Counted from the stretch's first letter, positions 11,748 through 23,097 are shown. The stretch: DNA of 64,000 bases from Aradus depressus (GCA_963662175.1 OY759215.1:10715079-10779078); one strand, 5' to 3'. Made by a program: numbers and translations. The notes: a model not told the origin generated them from the sequence alone.

Positions 11748-13533
11748 AAAATACGTCTCCAATATCAAACTACTAAATTGGAATGCGGACGGTCTGAAAC
11801 GTCAACGCTCGGTTCTAATCGAATTTCTACGCAGACATGAGATTGATGTTGCATGCAACACGGAGACTCACCTCGACCCCTCCGAGAGTCTTAGAATCAC
11901 AGGATACAAGCTCTACAGAAAGGACAACAACTCTCGTTCTGGGGGCGTTGGCATCCTTATCAAGAAGAATATTTCCCATTCCGAACTCTTGTTGGGGCGG
12001 ATGCTGCATTTGGAGGCTACGGGTATTAGTGTGATTAGGGACAACAACACTAGATTGAACATTGTAGCTGCATACAAGGCCCCCAATCATCTTCTGGTTC
12101 AGACTGACCTGGAGCAACTCTTCACGGGACATCCTACCATCATGGCAGGCGACCTGAACAGCAAGAACCAGATCTGGGGATGCAGGCTGAGCAACACAAG
12201 CGGACGGCGTCTTATGGACTTTTGCTGCGGACTTGGGATCCTCGTTTCTGCGCCTTCCGAACCAACACACTTCCCATCACAACATCGCTATTTACCGGAC
12301 ATACTCGACATTACACTAATTCAAGACTTCAACACACCTCTTTTTCACACAACAGTTCCCGAACTTGACTCCGATCATGTACCCGTTATCATTACTTTTG
12401 ATAACAAAATACAGACAACTCCAACTCTCCCTCAACTAATCAATGGCAAAATAGACTGGGACACATTTCGAAATGAACTGGACAAGTCTCTACACATACC
12501 AACAGATTACAACGTGACAGACAAAATTGAAAAAGCTATAACTGACTTTACGCAGCATATCAAATCATCCATAGCCAGTGCAACAGTCAAGAAAAATAGT
12601 GACAAGAGACAACGACCACATCATCCCATTCCAAACTACATACTAAAACTAATTCAAGACAAAAACAGATTACGACATAACTGGCAACGTACCAGAGACC
12701 CAAACACTAAACAACAACTGAACCGACTGACACGTCAAGTGAAATGGGAACTGGACTATCTACGAATTGACAACTATCGCCAGCACTTACAGGACATAAC
12801 TCCAGGAGACCCAAATCTGTGGCGAGAGACGAAACGGATACTAAGACAGACTAACTCCATCCCTCCATTAAAACGGACTGACGGCATCGCTGTGACTGAC
12901 GACGAAAAATGTAATGTTATAGCGCGACATCTCGAAAACACTTTTACACCCACCATCATCAGCAATTACCACACGCCGGAAATCACATACTTCAAGATTC
13001 ACCCTCCACACACAGCAGAGTCACCTTTACAATTCACAACACCTTCAGAAATCGAACAATTACTTCACAAATTACCTCTTCGGAAGGCGCCAGGCGATGA
13101 CCTGATTCCAAATCTGGTTCTCAAGAATCTATCTTCAAAGGCTGTGGCGTACCTGACCAGCGTTTTCAATGGTTGTCTTCGATGCGGGTACTTCCCACAA
13201 CAGTGGAAGAATGCCATTGTCACTGTATTCCACAAGAGCGGCAAGCCCAAGGACGAAGCATCTAGCTACCGACCTATTAGTCTCCTCAACACTCTCTCAA
13301 AGTTGTTCGAGAGGGTCATCTACCGTCGGCTGTTATGCTTCCTCCAAGACACCAACTGTATTCCCCACCACCAATTTGGATTCAAGCCGAAACACTCGAC
13401 TGTTCACCAGCTGCATTCGACAGCGTATGGCACGACGGCCTTATCTTCAAGCTTTGGAGGACGGGAGTTCCTCTGTACCTCCAACGAATCATCATCGGGT
13501 TCCTCTCTGAACGGACGTTTCAGGTCAGAGTGA
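11734..13533 (+). pseudogene. non-LTR ORF2, 5' portion: endonuclease plus RT fingers, truncated by frameshift
   Basis: The frame runs 599 codons, but only about the first 558 are genuine ORF2. The APE endonuclease (residues about 10-222) shows NWN at 16-18, TETHL with E44, GGVGILIK near 70, GDLN at 139-142 and LDSDH at 211-215, so its catalytic set looks complete. The RT starts near 445 (RKAPGDD near 450, SSYRPISLLN near 509, FGFKPKHST near 548). After QL at about 13411 the reading leaves the RT and continues as nonsense to the stop. ATG 11734 overlaps ORF1 by 14 nt, suggesting reinitiation or coupled translation. Confidence 0.88.
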
Positions 13534-14351
13534 ACTCCTCCATCAGTGGGAAGACGTCCATACATTCCGGAGTACCACAGGGGGAAATTCTAAGTCCGAT
13601 ACTGTTCAACCTCTACTGTTACGACATGCCAGACTCTCCATCTACGCTGTTGGCTACTTATGCCGACGATACGATGCTTGTGTCTCAACACAAGGATCTG
13701 TCTTTGGCCGCAGAAGCCCTTCGCCGGAGTGTGGAGAGTGTGACAGAGTGGTTCGACAGGTGGAACTTGAAGCTCAATACTGCCAAAACGGAGGCCAAAG
13801 TTTTCTCACTTCGTAAAATTAACACTAACACACTAACACCACTTAAAATCAATAATACAGACATACATTGGACACCCAATGACCAAACAGTCAGATATCT
13901 CGGCATACACTTCGACACTAAACTTACTTGGACACAACACATAAACAAACAACTCACACGAGCATACACCCGACTGACACAATTATACCCACTCATAAAC
14001 AGAAACAATCCACTCAAGCACAAATGTACTACACTTCTTTACACCTCATTACTCCGACCACTGCTCACATACGCTTGCCCTGTCTGGCTGGGGGCCAGCA
14101 AAACAAACATTAACAAATTAAGGAAGTTTGAAAACAAGGTTCTCCGATTGGCAGTAAAGGCCCCTTGGTTCGTCCGAAACAGTCAAATCCGGCGTGAGCT
14201 GGGAGTGCCAGAAGTTGCAGACCATATCACCCAGGTTACACAGCAGTTCCACGATGGTCTTGTCGATGTGCCGGCCGCTACCTTCTTCACCCTCGGTCGG
14301 ACCACCCCCAACAGGCGACTCAAACCTCGGCTATACCAGGACATTATATAA
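13408..14351 (+). pseudogene. non-LTR ORF2, 3' portion: RT palm and thumb in the shifted frame
   Basis: From about 13410 the RT resumes in another frame: AAFDSVWHDGL (palm motif A, catalytic Asp at 13419), then VPQGEILSPILF and YADD at 13659-13670 (motif C), LKLNTAKTEAK and VRYLGIHFDTKLTW, ending with the Jockey-type C-terminal region (PWFVRNSQIRRELGVP). The stop is at 14349-14351. Related RTs usually have roughly 25-30 residues between the HST..QL block and motif A, which are absent here, so I infer a deletion of around 80-90 bp that also changed frame. The catalytic residues themselves are retained. Confidence 0.88.
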
Positions 14352-14392
14352 CCCCTCTATATAATATGCTTTGTTTCTCTTTTAATGTGTAG

Positions 14393-14418
14393 AGCACTAA
14401 GTGTGCTGAGCCAATAAA
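14393..14418 (+). terminator. 3' UTR hairpin and AATAAA of the Jockey element
   Basis: AGCAC-TAAGT-GTGCT at 14393-14407 forms a 5-bp stem; AATAAA sits at 14413-14418, just before the T-run. This hairpin might be recognised by the RT, as 3' UTR structures are in other LINEs; that is inference. AATAAA is the standard polyadenylation signal. Confidence 0.5.
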
Positions 14419-14421
14419 AAT

Positions 14422-14422
<1 letters not shown>

Positions 14423-14454
<32 letters not shown>
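14423..14454 (+). repeat. terminal T32 tail
   Basis: Thirty-two T on the coding strand lie directly between the 3' UTR and the right TSD. Jockey elements typically end in A-rich tails on this strand, so a T-tail is odd. Confidence 0.85.
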
Positions 14455-14455
<1 letters not shown>

Positions 14456-14467
14456 ATAATCTTGAAA
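14455..14467. repeat. right target-site duplication of the Jockey element
   Basis: GATAATCTTGAAA, identical to 10211-10223. Confidence 0.85.
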
Positions 14468-14694
14468 TTAAGTTGTTATATTCTCGTATGTAGTTTTTCA
14501 GGGGTGTAGAACCCTGACGTGAGAGACTCCTCGTGATAAATGAATGCAGGGATGGCCTCTTTCCTTGAATGTGAGGTATTAATCTCCCGTGACTATTTGG
14601 CTGCCATTTCATTCTTGTAAGTAGTCACACCCAAGGTTTAATTATTTTTATTATTATTATTAGGCGAGCAGTACAGGATCTTAAGACTGCTGCA

Positions 14695-15462
14695 GAACGA
14701 ATTAATTAATTGACTTTCTGCTCCCCCTCCAAAGGCAGTCGATCATTTGCCCTAAAATTCATCAGTTGACTTACATAGGGGCTCCTAAATCCTCATACTG
14801 AATGTGTCGATATTGGGGTTTTTGAATTGAGCCTCCTTCCCTTCAGCCGATATCGCTGAAATTTGACAGGCTCCCTCTACGCCCTCTTTGGGTTTTGACA
14901 TTAAATATTAAATTTCATGTAGATACGGTTTTTGGGGTTTTGAGTTAAGTCCCCTTTTGATCCCCCCTTCCCTTCTGCCTATTCCGCAGAAAGTTAAAAA
15001 GTGTCGTCCTTATGGCGTTTTGAATTATATGAAATTTTATGTCGATATATTCATTACAACGACACTTATTGGAGTTTTTGAGTTAAGGCCCCCCTCTCCT
15101 TAGGGCGATTTAGCTAAACATTTATCTCATGGGGTTTTGGTCTCACTTATTAAATTTCGTATCGATACATTCTTATATCGGCAAACATTAGAATTTTTAT
15201 ACGTTTTTATACCCTTAATCTCTCTCTTCCCTTTGGTCGATTTGACTGAAAAACAATAGGTATCTCGTTTAGTTTTCGATACAATTTTGTGTCGATATAT
15301 TCATTATATCGGGAGTTATCGTGTTCACATACATACAGTCAGACATTGTTTTTTTAATATTTCGAATCTAGAGGTCGGAAAACATGAAATTCCGTTGAAA
15401 ACTCCGCCTGGGATTTTTGACCGATGCATAACTTCCCCTATACTTCGTATATCTGGGATGTA
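14695..15462 (-). repeat. DR-A dispersed repeat, long copy
   Basis: One of the longest copies, minus orientation. It begins (right end) with the hairpin module CCCCTATACTTCGTATA..TGGG and passes through several degenerate units of about 130 bp, each with a TTTGGGTTTTGA / GTCGATA(C/T)ATTCATTA phrase. It ends with the distal signature CTCCCCCTCCAAAGGCAGTCG next to AACGAATTAATTAA. No coding frame. Confidence 0.75.
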
Positions 15463-15868
15463 AAAATATAATATAATTATATGTTCCATTATAAAATGTC
15501 CTGGTAAAGACAATGTTTGAGGCTCCTCTTTTAGGGGGCGAAGCAATATTTAATCCACATAAATAAAAATGTAAGGGATGACTCTCTAAACATTGAATAT
15601 TTATCTAAACTGTTTTGTCTTTATCCGTTTCTGGTTAAACAAAGACATTACGTGTTTTTTAGCTATCGTGTCAGCTCGTTTATTCCATCGCTTGAACTAT
15701 ATTTCAACCCAACTTCATATTTTGAGTCTGACTATTCATGAATAGGTTTTAGAATAGATATGATTTCATAATCACTAAATAGAGGGGTGAATAATAGGGT
15801 GAATGTTTTAATCATTTTTCACGCAATGTTTGCTCACTTACACAACGTGAAACTACAAATTACATTTT
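15463..15868. other. unassigned
   Basis: Between two DR-A copies in opposite orientation; nothing recognised. Confidence 0.45.
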
Positions 15869-15978
15869 ACTTCTTCAGCTATACGAGTGATAGGGAAAAG
15901 TACGTAATCGGTCAAAAATTCGATGCGGAGTTTTCAACGGAATTTCAATGTTTTCCGACCTCTAGATTTCAAATATGA
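15869..15978 (+). repeat. DR-A, 5' fragment
   Basis: Hairpin module (ACTTCTTCAGCTATACGAGT), then GTAATCGGTCAAAAATTCGA and TTTTCCGACCTCTAGATT, then truncation. Confidence 0.7.
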
Positions 15979-16239
15979 ATAAAACTGAACCTATAATGAA
16001 ACAAAGACTGATGACATGACATTCTTATACCCAGTAATGCCAGTATCAAATGAGGGATAAATGAGAGGGAAAGGGAGGAGTGATTCGTAAAAATATAGTG
16101 GGTATAAGAATAACATATTATGGTCACATCAGATTTTTGAGTAGCGAAAAAGGCGAGAGGTGGGGAGTGAGGTGGTGCTGCGGAGGGGAGGGAGTCTTCC
16201 CCCAACACCTCGACTACCTTTCTGCTCATTGGGAATGAC

Positions 16240-16796
16240 TAGGGATCTATCGATACAAGTAAATACAAGTAAAGTATCGATACTTTTGTCTACCAAGTAG
16301 GTATCTAATATATATTACTTGTATCGATTCAAATTACTCGTTTCAAATTTCAACAATAAAAACAATTATATAAATTTTTCATTTCATCAAAGTCGTTCAC
16401 CGATGAATTATTATCGTCTGTTTGATTTTGAACAGAACCGTGAACGTGATTACGATTTCAGAATTTTATTTTATTTTTACATTCCATTTTGTCAATTACA
16501 AATTATAATTCCTCGTCCTACGGCGAAAGTGTGGATTTATTACACTAAGAACGTTTTGATCTCAGCGACTTGCAAAAAGTGTTTTAAAAAAGTGAAATAT
16601 TGTGGGAATACGAATAGTCTCCAGTAGTTTTATATCCTTAGTAAAAAGTAAATTGTACGTTTATTTTATAAGGCTTTTTATTACGTTCAATATGTTTATT
16701 GTTAGGTTTTTTCGATACTTCAGTAGTATCGAAAGTGTTATTCGATACTACTAATGATTAAAAGTATCGATACTTTGTGTTATCGATTGAACCCTA
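16240..16796. mobile_element. non-autonomous hAT element with 8-bp TSD
   Basis: Ends are TAGGGATC... and ...GAACCCTA. Both fit the hAT terminal pattern YARNG, and both subterminal zones are built from TATCGATAC / GTATCGATA motifs in inverted order. Flanks are GGAATGAC (16232-16239) and GGAATGAT (16797-16804), an 8-bp TSD with one mismatch, the hAT size. The interior keeps an N-terminal transposase frame with a BED-type finger, so it is an internal-deletion derivative rather than an unrelated MITE. Confidence 0.75.
16319..16627 (+). pseudogene. hAT transposase N-terminal remnant with BED-type zinc finger
   Basis: The 102-residue frame ends with AKVWIYYTK, then ATCKKCFKKVKYCGNTNSLQ and a stop. 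VW.Y(F/Y) plus C-x2-C plus NT..L is the first part of the BED finger found at the N-terminus of hAT transposases. The closing His residues expected after NTNSL are missing because a stop follows directly, so the finger is incomplete. The preceding 60 residues are not recognised. It sits inside the TIR-bounded element, which supports the assignment. Confidence 0.65.
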
Positions 16797-16924
16797 GGAA
16801 TGATATGAATTTGAAGCGACCAATACTTATCATCGTGTATTTCAATTTGGTCAGATATCACGATGGATACTTCAGCGTCGGGTAACGCAGCTAGTAATTA
16901 AATTTAAATATTTATAAATAATGT

Positions 16925-17006
16925 GAAGCAGGCCTCTCGGGATTCGAACCCAATATCTTGGCATTACTAAGAGGCCGGTTTGCCCACTGGGCTATGAAGA
17001 GTGACC
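16925..17006 (-). repeat. tRNA-like SINE head (unclassified)
   Basis: On the minus strand CATAGCCCAGTGGGCAAACC gives a box-A-like D arm and GGGTTCGAATCCC a perfect box B, followed by GAGAGGCCTGC. The intermediate arm is not a clean tRNA fold, so I read it as a SINE head rather than a tRNA gene. Confidence 0.55.
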
Positions 17007-18180
17007 TTTGAATAATCCAACGGATGGTAAAGTTCCCTTAAGCTTCCTTAGTTATAACTAGCGGATTATTATAACTCCTGTGAAAGGGCAGCTATGGATT
17101 TTGCCACCCTAAGCAATATAAAGTTTACCGCCCCTTCTAAAACTGAAAGTTTATTTAATTAATGAGGAAACAAAACAAACGAAAAAACTATAATTTACAA
17201 TATCACCCTTTCACTGAGGTTCAAAAAGGATTAACATGAAATTATTACTATTATTTTTTTGACAATATATAAAACTTTTTTTTTTTTCGAAGGCGTCATG
17301 ATTTTTGAGATAGATGCTGAAAACCGTCCTTAAATGTTGTTTTGAAACACTTTTTTTTTTAGACGTAAATTTTTTTTTTTAACTGTTTTATTTCCTATCT
17401 TTATGTGTCATGATATTTTCGTTTAACATATTTTCAAATTTTTTTATGCCGAAGTAAATTTGGATGATATAGTTTTGGAATTTGTCCGTCTATCTGTCTA
17501 GCGGTAGTTACAAATCTCAAGGGACTGCTAAATTACGTCTTTGGAGACCGCATCACGTAGTAGTCCTTCCAAAATACATTCATTACTTTACAAGGCACTT
17601 GGATCCAAGTTGCCTTTGTCAGGGACCGCAACATGGAACCCGTGTAACTTGGGTTTCTTCTTTATGTCTGTCTGACACTAGCGGGGTATCAGAAATTGTT
17701 GCACTTCGACTTTTCGTTCGGGTCGCAAGTGTAACTATACTAAGTCCATCTCCTTCTCAGTTAGACAGGAATGCAAAGGTAATCTTAGACCTCTAATCAC
17801 TATCAAAATAAAAGTCAAAATGGAAGAGTGATGGAAGATTTTATGAAGGAAACCAGAGAAGTACCGATGAAGATGGTTGTAAGACATTTAATTCTTGGAG
17901 ACGTGCGAAAATTAAACATAGGTGCGTGGTCTATCTGAAAGATGCAAGTACTTTATTTCGCCAAACCGACATCAATATCCATGAAACAATGATAATCATA
18001 GAAAAGCTTTTGAATGTGAGTTTCTGTTAATTTTATAGAATAATAAAGTTTTAAAGAAGCGTTAAAGAGTGACCATAATGGACCAGGCTGGATGTTTACT
18101 GATCGAAAGCAAATTTGGCTTTACCATAGGAATCCCATTGAAACCACAAAAGGTGGCCACACTTACCAGCAAAACTTCCA
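17007..18180. other. unassigned
   Basis: Has T-runs at about 17277-17287 and 17350-17380. A stretch at 17480-17800 resembles neither a recognised TE nor a host exon. Nothing firm. Confidence 0.4.
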
Positions 18181-18205
18181 GGGGGGGGGGGGGGGGGGGG
18201 GGGGG
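18181..18205. repeat. G25 homopolymer
   Basis: Twenty-five consecutive G. Length is likely unreliable in sequencing; it could form G-quadruplex structure. Confidence 0.9.
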
Positions 18206-18702
18206 TCGGAATCCTGCAAGGAATCCTTGGGAGAGAATTCCAACGGCAAAAATGTGGCTTGGTCGCGTCCAGTGTGACCCTCAGGCCAGAAGCGGATCGT
18301 GTAACCTCGGTGTATTCAGCCGGTGATTTTTTTGTAATTTTGATCGTCTGGTTCGTCGATATTCAAAGAAAGATACAGGCAAAAAGAAGTCAATTGTTCT
18401 AAAACATAAACATTAATTGTAAAGACACAACACAAAATCAGTAAAATTGTTTAAAACATTGCTGACATCTATGCATTGTTAACATCCATGTTGTACCAAC
18501 TAAATGTGGAAAGTTAAATGTGAGTGGTCGGCCATGAGTATCAGACTGATGAGACAGCGCGCCAAAAGTTAGCTACATAGCTGGTGCCGAGCCCACTGAT
18601 AACCACTCCCCCCAAGTGTAGCTCACAAAGACCGGGTAGGGGGTCCCCAAGGCAATTCAATGACAGCAATTTTTATTTTTTTTTATTTTGAACCAGGGGT
18701 AA
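18206..18702. other. unassigned
   Basis: No recognised feature. Confidence 0.45.
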
Positions 18703-19435
18703 AAATCAGTTCACATCGTCTTCACCCTTCGTCGAAAATATTCCAGCCCTCCAGTGTACCTTAAGAAAAATCCAATCCCTTTAAAAAAAGAAGTCCGCTA
18801 TCTAGGCCTCATACTCGACAAACGACTAACTTGGAATCCTCACATGAGACTGAAAAGACAAGAAATGAACAGACGTTATAAACTTTTACTAAGACTACTA
18901 GACAAAAGATCCAAATTAACTTTGAAAACAAAACGACTTATATACAACGCAGTACTCAAACCTATGTGGACTTACGGACTTGAACTCTGGGGTTCTGCCA
19001 AGGCTTCATATCTCCAGCGCATCCAATCCTTTCAATACAAAACCCTTCGTAAAATAACCAATGCTCCTTATTACGTCTCTAACAAAACTCTTCACACTGA
19101 CCTTAACGTACCTTTTGACATTGAAGTCGCTAATCCAAATATAAAAAAATTTGTCTTCTTAGTTCCCACAATAATCCTCTAGTTCGAGCTCTGCATTCTG
19201 CCATACTTCCCCAACGACGGCTTAAGCGTCACTGGCCTAGAGACCTCCTTAGCTGCAGCAGTGACAGTGATTAGTTATAAATGAGAGAAAATCAATGACT
19301 AGGGGGTGTCAACACTGGGTGATTTCTCTCATCATGACATTTTGACATTGCCATTATCTCTTTATTAGCACATTTCTTGTACTTATTTGTCTATAGTTGT
19401 AAATGGCTGTTTGTAAAAGAAAAAAAAAAAAAAAA
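18703..19435 (+). mobile_element. 5'-truncated Jockey-like LINE fragment with poly-A
   Basis: Carries the C-terminal third of an RT, a 3' UTR and an A-run ending at 19435. It starts abruptly after AACCAGGGG near 18700, as expected for a 5'-truncated retroinsertion. No clear TSD was found. Confidence 0.75.
18704..19265 (+). pseudogene. Jockey-like RT C-terminal coding remnant
   Basis: The frame reads KSVHIVFTLRRK, then VRYLGLILDKRLTWNPHM, LKPMWTYGLELWGSAK and PYYVSNKTLHTDLNVP, the post-palm and thumb region. After about 19160 the frame shifts; the end PQRRLKRHWPRDLLS is visible in another frame to about 19250. Its C-terminus (PYYVSNKTLHTDLNV) matches the minus-strand fragment at 25.2-25.8 kb better than the full element at 10-14 kb, indicating a second Jockey lineage. 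Confidence 0.75.
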
Positions 19436-19440
19436 GGAAT

Positions 19441-19535
19441 GAGGGTTCCGTAACATGAAATTCCGGTACAAACACAACATCTAATTTCTGACAGATTACA
19501 TAACTTCCCCTATACTTCGTATAGCTGGGAAAGTA
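19441..19535 (-). repeat. DR-A, 5' fragment
   Basis: CATGAAATTCCGGT, TCTGACAGATTACATAACTTC and the hairpin CCCCTATACTTCGTATAGCTGGG in minus orientation, immediately after the LINE poly-A. Confidence 0.7.
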
Positions 19536-19851
19536 AAATAAAAGACTTTTCCGAACTACTTTCCATTTCCGATTTTCATGGAAATCTTGCTTTTCCACAC
19601 ATTTACCTTTCCTTATAACTCCATTCCTACTTAACTTATGAAAAGAAAAAGAAATGAATGTCATATTGAAAAGGAGTGTTTTTGACACAAATCCTCCAAA
19701 ACCTATTCCCTATAAAATATCTATTTCAGTTTTCTCTACATACTTGAAATAATTTTTGATTAGGTCATAAACATAAGCTGTAGGTAACTTCATTATACAT
19801 GTTTTTCGCATTTTTTTCGTTTGACCTCAACCCAAACATCCTCAATAATAA

Positions 19852-20017
19852 GGGGCCATGGTGGCTAGAGCGTAGGGCTTTGGTCGCATGGTCCCACCAT
19901 GGTTTGCGGGCTCGAATCCCGACCGGGAGTGAGTTTTATTTAGTAGATAGAACTCCCACCCGGGGCCATGGATGTTGTAAAATGGCCTAATCGTACATAA
20001 GGCCAAAAAATTAAAAA
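19852..20017 (+). repeat. SINE-2 copy
   Basis: Head GGGGCCATGGTGGCTAGAGC, a box-B-like GGCTCGAATCCC, body GAGTTTTATTTAGTAGATAG and CCCGGGGCCATGGATG-like core, ending CATAAGGCCAAAAAA. It has a short insertion relative to the copy at 32916 between the tRNA halves. Confidence 0.8.
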
Positions 20018-20486
20018 TGTTTTTGTCTGGATGATTTGGCATGGAATGTCCCCCATGAATACAATACAATTGATATATATTGCATATTTGTGCCAAAACA
20101 TTTCAATTGAACCAGGAGAAAGATAATTATATATATTTATTATTATTTTGCAACGTAACAGAAAAATATTCATACAATATATCATTTTCTTGTTTCCTTG
20201 CCAGTAATGCTGGAGATAATTCATCCCTTTTGAGTTTAATTGCTTTCTTAATCTCCTGAAGATATTCTGCTATTTTTTTATTATATAAATTATTATTAGC
20301 TTACTCAAGCTTAAAAAAAAAATATTTCTGCTCTACTGACTTAATAGATTTATTCTTATTCACCAGGGTTTCATTGCCTAGCATACTAAATCTTAAAATG
20401 TCGTTGGCGAAAATATTTGATTGAAAATCAATAGGTGTCTTATCCAAGGACTTGTGAATCCTCAGACTACATTTCGTGTTAGTTAT
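20018..20486. other. unassigned
   Basis: No recognised feature. Confidence 0.45.
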
Positions 20487-20598
20487 TGTGTCTCATGCCC
20501 GGACTTTAACTATGACGTCATATCGCATACAACCGACGCTCTTTCGTCGCTCTGGTGGACATGTACCTGACTCTACTGTAGTCCTAAATTTACACTAT
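20487..20598 (-). repeat. SINE-1 tail fragment
   Basis: TCTCATGCCCGGACTTTAAC, CATATCGC, GCTCTTTCGTCGCTCTGGTG and CTGACTCTACTGTAGTCCTA match the 3' body of SINE-1; no tRNA head. Confidence 0.7.
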
Positions 20599-20784
20599 AT
20601 GTATATATGTTTGAAGAATTAGACAATACTATTTTTTTTGTTGTTGTCTTACAACATTTGCTTTGACGCAACAACCAGCTACCAGGAGAACGTGGTCAGT
20701 AGATGACTTAGAGAGAGGAAGGCCACTCAGCGGAAATTTAAAAACAATGAATGAAGTATTATGAAGGTTTATGGCAAATCACGG

Positions 20785-21460
20785 TTCCATCTCCTCTTCA
20801 GTTCTCTGGGAGGATTGCAGGGTGAAGAAAGTGAGCGTGTGTATGGATTTGTGTGCAATTTGCTATGAATCAGCCTGTAAAGATCCTAAATTGTGTCATG
20901 TACTGTGACGTCATTGTGTCTCATCCGTCTTGGACTGGAAAACCTGGATACGTTTCAGATTAGATGTTTTATCTCTGCAGAAGGGAATAAAGCATTTTGA
21001 GACGTCTGTTTAGTGTATTACACTAGTGTTTTTTCACACAGTGTGTATAGTACAAGGGTGAGTCGTGTATGAGGGTTTCATGTCAATCTTCTTTCTTGCA
21101 TATCATAAAGTTTTCACGGTATCTGTCTGAGGGAGGGGCTTGTTGTAGATAAAAACGGCGGGACATGTACATGTATGGACTTGGTGTAAATTATATGTTG
21201 GGATTTGTCCGTGTTGAATTTAACTTTCCAAATGTCAGACCAGTTCTCAATTTGAGTGAGGTGGTGTTGTAATTTGAACGAGGCATACCTATAAATGAGA
21301 TTCAGCAGCAGCTATGATGGCAGTGTCATGTAGCTGTCTTTGTATGTGATGACGTGGGCATGTCAAAGGTGTAAAGCCTGTTTAACAGAAAAGATAAAAT
21401 AGACCCTTGCGGCCTCCGAAATGAGCTGCAACGAAGAGACAGAGCCCTGTTGGACGACGT
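20785..21460 (-). pseudogene. heavily decayed Jockey-like RT fragment
   Basis: On the minus strand: VQQGSVSS near 21445, DTAIIAAAES near 21315 (the residues after the catalytic YADD box), ENWSDIWKVKFNTDKS near 21230, and a C-terminal PPRELKRRW-like end near 20800. Each piece matches an ordered Jockey RT block, but frames change repeatedly. Old and inactive. Confidence 0.6.
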
Positions 21461-22496
21461 AGTATCTATGTGCTTTGCTCATCCTACAATCAATATAAAA
21501 GTTAAACAAATTCTTTGTTATTTATTTATTAAAAAAATGAAATATATCGATTTTTTTATTTATTTAAAAATTATTAATTATTTGTACAATTGGCTGCAGA
21601 TATTTTGATCCACTAGCCCATTCCTCCATTCTTTCACTGCGTTCTGAAATGTATCTTGCATTCATCTGTGTACCGTCCTTATGCTCGGACAAGAATTAAT
21701 TACCACTCACCATTCTTTCTTCCGTAAGATTTTCAAATTAACATCTAATTTGTCAGTTTTAACGAAGATGAGAAAAGTATTTATTTTCAGGTCTCAAGAG
21801 ATACTTTTTACATTTTTTTTTTTTTTTTATTTTGATTTATTACGACGAATAATTTTATCTAAAAAATTTTCAGAATTATGTGTTTTCTAAAAAAAAAAAA
21901 AAAAACAGAAACCCTTCGAGGCTTTTGGATGGGATTTAGAGAAAACTTTCTAAAGAAAGTGGACTTTTCTTAATTTGAATATTAATGGGAAAACAACTCA
22001 TTAATTATTCAATTTACTTTTCTACTCAGGTCAGGAGGGAGACTAGCAGGGAGTATAACCTTAATTGTGGAACAGTCATACTCCAAAATTGAGGATCATG
22101 TAAATTGGAAAAATTTTGGAAAGGGGAGGAATAACATTATGAAAGGGGACAGAAGACAAAGAAGATGTGAGATTTGAGAAAGTAATAAGAGAGAGAGAGA
22201 ACTGAGAAAGAAGGAGATCATGAAATAGGAACACTTCTCTTTCCTAATTTGAATTATATGCTAATGAACCCCCCTCTTCTCTTTCACTGCGGAATCATGA
22301 AAAAGAGGATAAAAAATTTAAAAAAAAATAGAAAAAGATAAAAAATCCTCTTTTGTTAATTCTTTCGCAATTAAATTTTGCTGTTTATTCTAATTACCGA
22401 TTTGTTCATCCATAAAGACGATACATCCTTTGACTGTAGGTTAATATATTTATACGGTTTAACGACCACATGACTTTTTGTAAATTGGTTGTATTT
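21461..22496. other. unassigned AT-rich sequence
   Basis: Contains a T16-17 run (about 21811-21828), an A-run around 21890-21905, and a GA microsatellite near 22193-22200. No gene recognised. Confidence 0.45.
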
Positions 22497-22518
22497 GGGG
22501 GGGGGGGGGGGGGGGGGG
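22497..22518. repeat. G22 homopolymer
   Basis: Twenty-two consecutive G, about 40 bp before a SINE-1 copy. Confidence 0.9.
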
Positions 22519-22554
22519 AAGAACTTGTAAAGAAAAATTAAAGATCAATTGTTA

Positions 22555-22815
22555 TAGGTTAGGTTTTATGACTCATGCCCGGGCTTTAACTACGAGTTCA
22601 TATCGCCTACTACCAGAGTGCTCTTTCGTCACTCTGGTGGACATGAGCCCGACTCTACTGTGGGAGGGGTCTTTAACGAGTACCTGACATCGTACAGGCT
22701 CGGGACAATCGATTAACCTCGCATCCGAAAGACGGTGTGCTTAAGTGTATTTTACCTCCCAGATAAAATAAACTAAGGACCTCGGTCGGGTTTCGAACCC
22801 ACGATCTTGAGCTTC
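22555..22815 (-). repeat. SINE-1 copy, tRNA head truncated
   Basis: Runs from TAGGTTTTATGACTCATG through CCAGATAAAATAAACTAAGG to GGGTTTCGAACCCACGATC (box B complement) and stops before the box A half. Parts of the body are deleted relative to the copy at 35420. Confidence 0.8.
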
Positions 22816-23097
22816 AATTGTTATATAAAAAAAAACATAGGAATCGATTGATTAGTCGACTTAGTCCTCATGAGGGAATTAGAATAACTTAATTAAGAAA
22901 TTTAAATTAAATATGAAATAGTTGATTTTAAAAAATAAAAATAAAAGAAAATATAAATAAATTAAGGAAATAATTAAACTTAAATAAAATAATATAAAAA
23001 ACAAGAAATGAACTCTACAATCAATCGTCAGTTGCAACAATGGACGGTAGACGGAGTTGAGAGAGAAACGTGTACGACTGTAGCTCTCCCCTGTAGC

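Larger units (their letters stand above)
10224..14454 (+). mobile_element. Jockey-clade non-LTR retrotransposon, near full length, ORF2 broken
   Basis: A 4,231-bp element bounded by a perfect 13-bp target duplication. Layout: short 5' UTR (57 bp), ORF1 with three zinc knuckles, ORF2 with an APE-type endonuclease and reverse transcriptase, a short 3' UTR with AATAAA and a terminal T32 run. ORF2 overlaps ORF1 by 14 nt. There is no RNase H domain, as in Jockey-clade elements. ORF1 and the endonuclease part are open, but the RT carries a frame-changing deletion near 13410, so this copy is not autonomous. The preserved TSD and long open frames imply a fairly young insertion. Confidence 0.92.

Noticed and set aside
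18069..18326. Frames with poly-glycine stretch
   Set aside because: The glycine run is the translated G25 homopolymer, and overlapping frames give equally plausible nonsense.
18544..18580. Hammerhead ribozyme core (CTGATGAG)
   Set aside because: No matching GAAA segment or stem III follows at a suitable distance.
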